Translations under genes and position numbers: made by a program | In this document: piece after piece, positions 49,265-51,032 of the stretch | Position numbering within the stretch: the stretch's first letter is position 1 | How the letters are laid out: every line of letters begins with the position of its first letter | Assembly: GCA_033791545.1 (NCBI GenBank) | Contig: JASJGL010000047.1 | Span: 1-51,032, forward strand | DNA from: Antarcticimicrobium sp033791545 | GTDB lineage: Bacteria; Pseudomonadota; Alphaproteobacteria; Rhodobacterales; Rhodobacteraceae | Direction: 5' to 3' | Length of the DNA: 51,032 bases | Notes under the pieces: generated by a model | What the model saw: the letters and a program-made list of their open reading frames with translations, nothing else | Told to the model about the DNA's origin: nothing | Database searches by the model: none

Positions 49265-50667
49265 ATCAACACCAGACCGGCGAGCCCGAGAAAGACGAAG
49301 AAGCCCACCACATCGGTCACCGTGGTCACGAAGGTGCCCGAGGCCAGCGCCGGGTCGACGCCGAATTTCTCCAACACGATGGGAATCGCCGTGCCGGCAA
49401 GCCCGGCGACCAAAAGATTGATCACCATCGCCGCCGCGATCACATAGCCCAGATCCAGCGTCCCGAACCAGACCAGACTGACCACGCCCATCACCACGGC
49501 AAAGATCACCCCGTTGACCAGCCCGACCAGAAGTTCGCGCCGGATCACCCGCCAGGCGTTGGCGCGGGTCAGGTCGCGGGTGGCCAGCGAGCGCACCGCA
49601 ACGGTGAGCGATTGGGTGCCCGCATTGCCCCCCATCGAGGCGACGATGGGCATCAGGATCGCCAGCGCCACCAGCGCCGCGATGGTCTCGGCGAACTGGG
49701 CGATCACCAGCGAGGCCAGGATCGCCGTCACCAGGTTGACCGCCAGCCAGGGCAGCCGCTGGCGTGCGGTGTCGACCACGCTATCGGACAGCGAGCTTTC
49801 CTCGCCCACACCGGCCAGACGCAGAATGTCTTCTTCGTTTTCCTCGTCCAGCACCGCCATGGCGTCGTCGATGGTGATCACCCCCACCAGCCGCCCCTCG
49901 GCATCGACCACGGGGGCCGAAATCAGGTGATACTGGTTGAAGGCATAGGCGACATCCCCCTCGTCCTGTTCGGCCGGGATGACCTGAAACACCTCTTCGC
50001 AGATATCCTTGAGCGGCACGTTGCGTGGCGAGCCCATCAGCTTGCCCAAGGTGACATTGGCCACCGGGTGCAGCCGCGGGTCGACCAGCACGATATGATA
50101 GAATTGTTCCGGCAGATCGTCCGAGTTGCGCAGATAGTCGATCGCCTGTCCCACGTTCCAGTGATCGGGGGCGAACACCACCTCGCGCTGCATCAGACGA
50201 CCAGCCGAGTTTTCCGGATAGCTCAGCGCCTGTTGCACCGCGACCCGGTCGGCGGCCTCCAGCGCGCCAAGGATGGTGGCCTGTTGCGGTGCCTCCAGAT
50301 CCTCGACCAGATCGACCACATCATCGCTGTCGAGTTCGCGCACCGCCTCTGCCAGCACCTGCGGGTGCAGCATGGAAATCACATCCTCGCGGATGCTCTC
50401 ATCCAGTTCTGAAAGGATGTCGCCGTCGAATTCGCGGCCGTACAGCCGGATCAGCCGGCCCCGGTCAAAGGCGTTGACCTGTTCCAGAAGGTCGGCGATG
50501 TCGGCCGCGTGCAGCGGCTCCATCAGCTCGATCAGCTTGTCGCGATCGCCCACATCGACCGCGAACAGGATCGCCGCCACCGCCTTGCGATCAAGCCGGT
50601 AAGCCCCATCCTGCCCACCCTCGTCGCGGGGCGGTTCGTTCTCTACCGGATCATCGCCTGTGCTCAT
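49261..50667 (-). CDS. mgtE: MgtE-type magnesium transporter
   Basis: 468 residues. N-terminal MgtE_N helical domain (ELMEPLHAADIADLLEQVNAFDRGRLIRL), two CBS domains (about 145-265, with MQREVVFAPDHWNVGQAIDYLR and YHLISAPVVDAEGRLVGVITIDDAM), the plug helix, and a C-terminal five-helix pore with LAILMPIVASMGGNAGTQSLTV, which carries the conserved GGNAGTQ of the selectivity region. It takes up Mg2+, with CBS domains closing the pore at high cytosolic Mg2+. No M-box-like riboswitch is recognisable in the 134 bases upstream. Confidence 0.95.
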   Translation of the reverse strand: MSTGDDPVENEPPRDEGGQDGAYRLDRKAVAAILFAVDVGDRDKLIELMEPLHAADIADLLEQVNAFDRGRLIRLYGREFDGDILSELDESIREDVISMLHPQVLAEAVRELDSDDVVDLVEDLEAPQQATILGALEAADRVAVQQALSYPENSAGRLMQREVVFAPDHWNVGQAIDYLRNSDDLPEQFYHIVLVDPRLHPVANVTLGKLMGSPRNVPLKDICEEVFQVIPAEQDEGDVAYAFNQYHLISAPVVDAEGRLVGVITIDDAMAVLDEENEEDILRLAGVGEESSLSDSVVDTARQRLPWLAVNLVTAILASLVIAQFAETIAALVALAILMPIVASMGGNAGTQSLTVAVRSLATRDLTRANAWRVIRRELLVGLVNGVIFAVVMGVVSLVWFGTLDLGYVIAAAMVINLLVAGLAGTAIPIVLEKFGVDPALASGTFVTTVTDVVGFFVFLGLAGLVLM

Positions 50668-50801
50668 GGTCCGCCCATATCCCGAATTGGGTGTAAATTA
50701 GAAGAAGCTTCTCCCCGGAAACAATGACAATAGCGCAATTTACCTGTGTTGGCGCGCCCTCTAGTCTGCAGGCAACATCTTGGGGACGAAAGCGGATATC
50801 A

Positions 50802-51032
50802 ATGACCGAAACGACGATTCTGACCGGACGGGTGCTGTCCTTTGACGGCACGCCTTTTGACGGCACACCGACCGAGGCGGCGCGGTTTGATGGCGCGGTG
50901 GCGCTGGCGGGCGGGCGCATCGTCGCGCGTGGCACGACGGCCGATCTGTACGCCGCCTATCCACAGGCCAAGCGGCGCGATCACGGCGACAAGGTGATCT
51001 GCGCCGGTTTTGTCGACCCGCATGTGCACTAT
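50802..51032 (+). CDS. amidohydrolase, guanine-deaminase-like (partial, 5' end)
   Basis: 77 codons are visible before the window ends. The N-terminal beta-sandwich of amidohydrolases (TTILTGRVLSFDG, then FDGAVALAGGRIVARGTTADL) leads to the first metal motif, AGFVDPHVHY (HxH). The Asp/His pattern with FVDxHxHY is typical of guanine deaminase. As only the first part is seen, other cyclic amidohydrolases cannot be ruled out. Divergent from mgtE. Confidence 0.65.
   Translation, partial: MTETTILTGRVLSFDGTPFDGTPTEAARFDGAVALAGGRIVARGTTADLYAAYPQAKRRDHGDKVICAGFVDPHVHY

Noticed and set aside
50668..50801. Magnesium riboswitch before mgtE
   Set aside because: The interval is short, and I see no M-box-like arrangement.
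1..51032. tRNA, rRNA, CRISPR arrays, insertion sequences, prophage or integrase genes
   Set aside because: No cloverleaf-like segments, regular repeat-spacer arrays, terminal inverted repeats with transposase, or phage proteins were found on reading both strands.

Overview
The window looks like a chromosomal segment of a marine alphaproteobacterium of the Rhodobacteraceae (Roseobacter group, close to Ruegeria or Phaeobacter). This rests on high G+C, the dispersed propionyl-CoA carboxylase / methylmalonyl-CoA mutase locus with a PccR/ScfR-type regulator, several small proteins I know from this family, and an FnrL-type anaerobic site in front of feo genes. No rRNA, tRNA, CRISPR array, transposase, integrase or phage module was found. 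The species call is inference.

Layout. 1-2302: tail of a possible Ppx/GppA-type protein, then a minus-strand run djlA-like, EEP nuclease, secreted protein. 2478-17017: propionate assimilation region, with methylmalonyl-CoA mutase (scpA), a sulfotransferase-like gene, a DUF4174 protein, pccA, several small secreted or lipoprotein genes, pccB, a serralysin-type RTX protease, a Bcr/CflA-type MFS exporter and the regulator pccR. TGCAAA half-sites lie in front of both pccB and pccR. 17037-22439: housekeeping and accessory genes (cupin, DUF465, BetI, DUF1036, EamA and LysE exporters, an iodotyrosine-deiodinase-like nitroreductase). 22440-23094 has no convincing gene. 23095-26221: MacAB-type efflux pair. 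26435-30108: a small unknown gene, then feoA-feoA-feoB-feoC on the minus strand behind an almost ideally placed FNR-type site.

30433-37440 is the most interesting catabolic unit. A UgpC/MalK-type ABC importer (ATPase, two permeases, binding protein) is followed by a HAD phosphatase, a PHP-domain phosphoesterase and an RpiR/MurR-type sugar-phosphate regulator. Two near-identical direct repeats precede it. The content suggests import and stepwise dephosphorylation of an unidentified organophosphate or phosphosugar, in a gene combination I do not recognise as a named pathway.

37814-41723: a large type I-secreted RTX protein with a long non-RTX N-terminal half, a gene-poor stretch with a short tandem repeat, and an orphan, low-G+C 247-residue protein that looks acquired. 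41865-51032: conserved core, with a YebC-family protein, two SLC13/TrkA-C carriers on either side of a TPM-domain membrane protein, a YmdB-type phosphodiesterase, 5-formyltetrahydrofolate cyclo-ligase, an MgtE magnesium channel, and the start of a guanine-deaminase-like amidohydrolase cut by the window edge.

In metabolism, pccA, pccB and scpA together carry propionyl-CoA towards succinyl-CoA under pccR. The epimerase, the T1SS exporters, the bet genes and a TolC partner for MacAB are not in the window.
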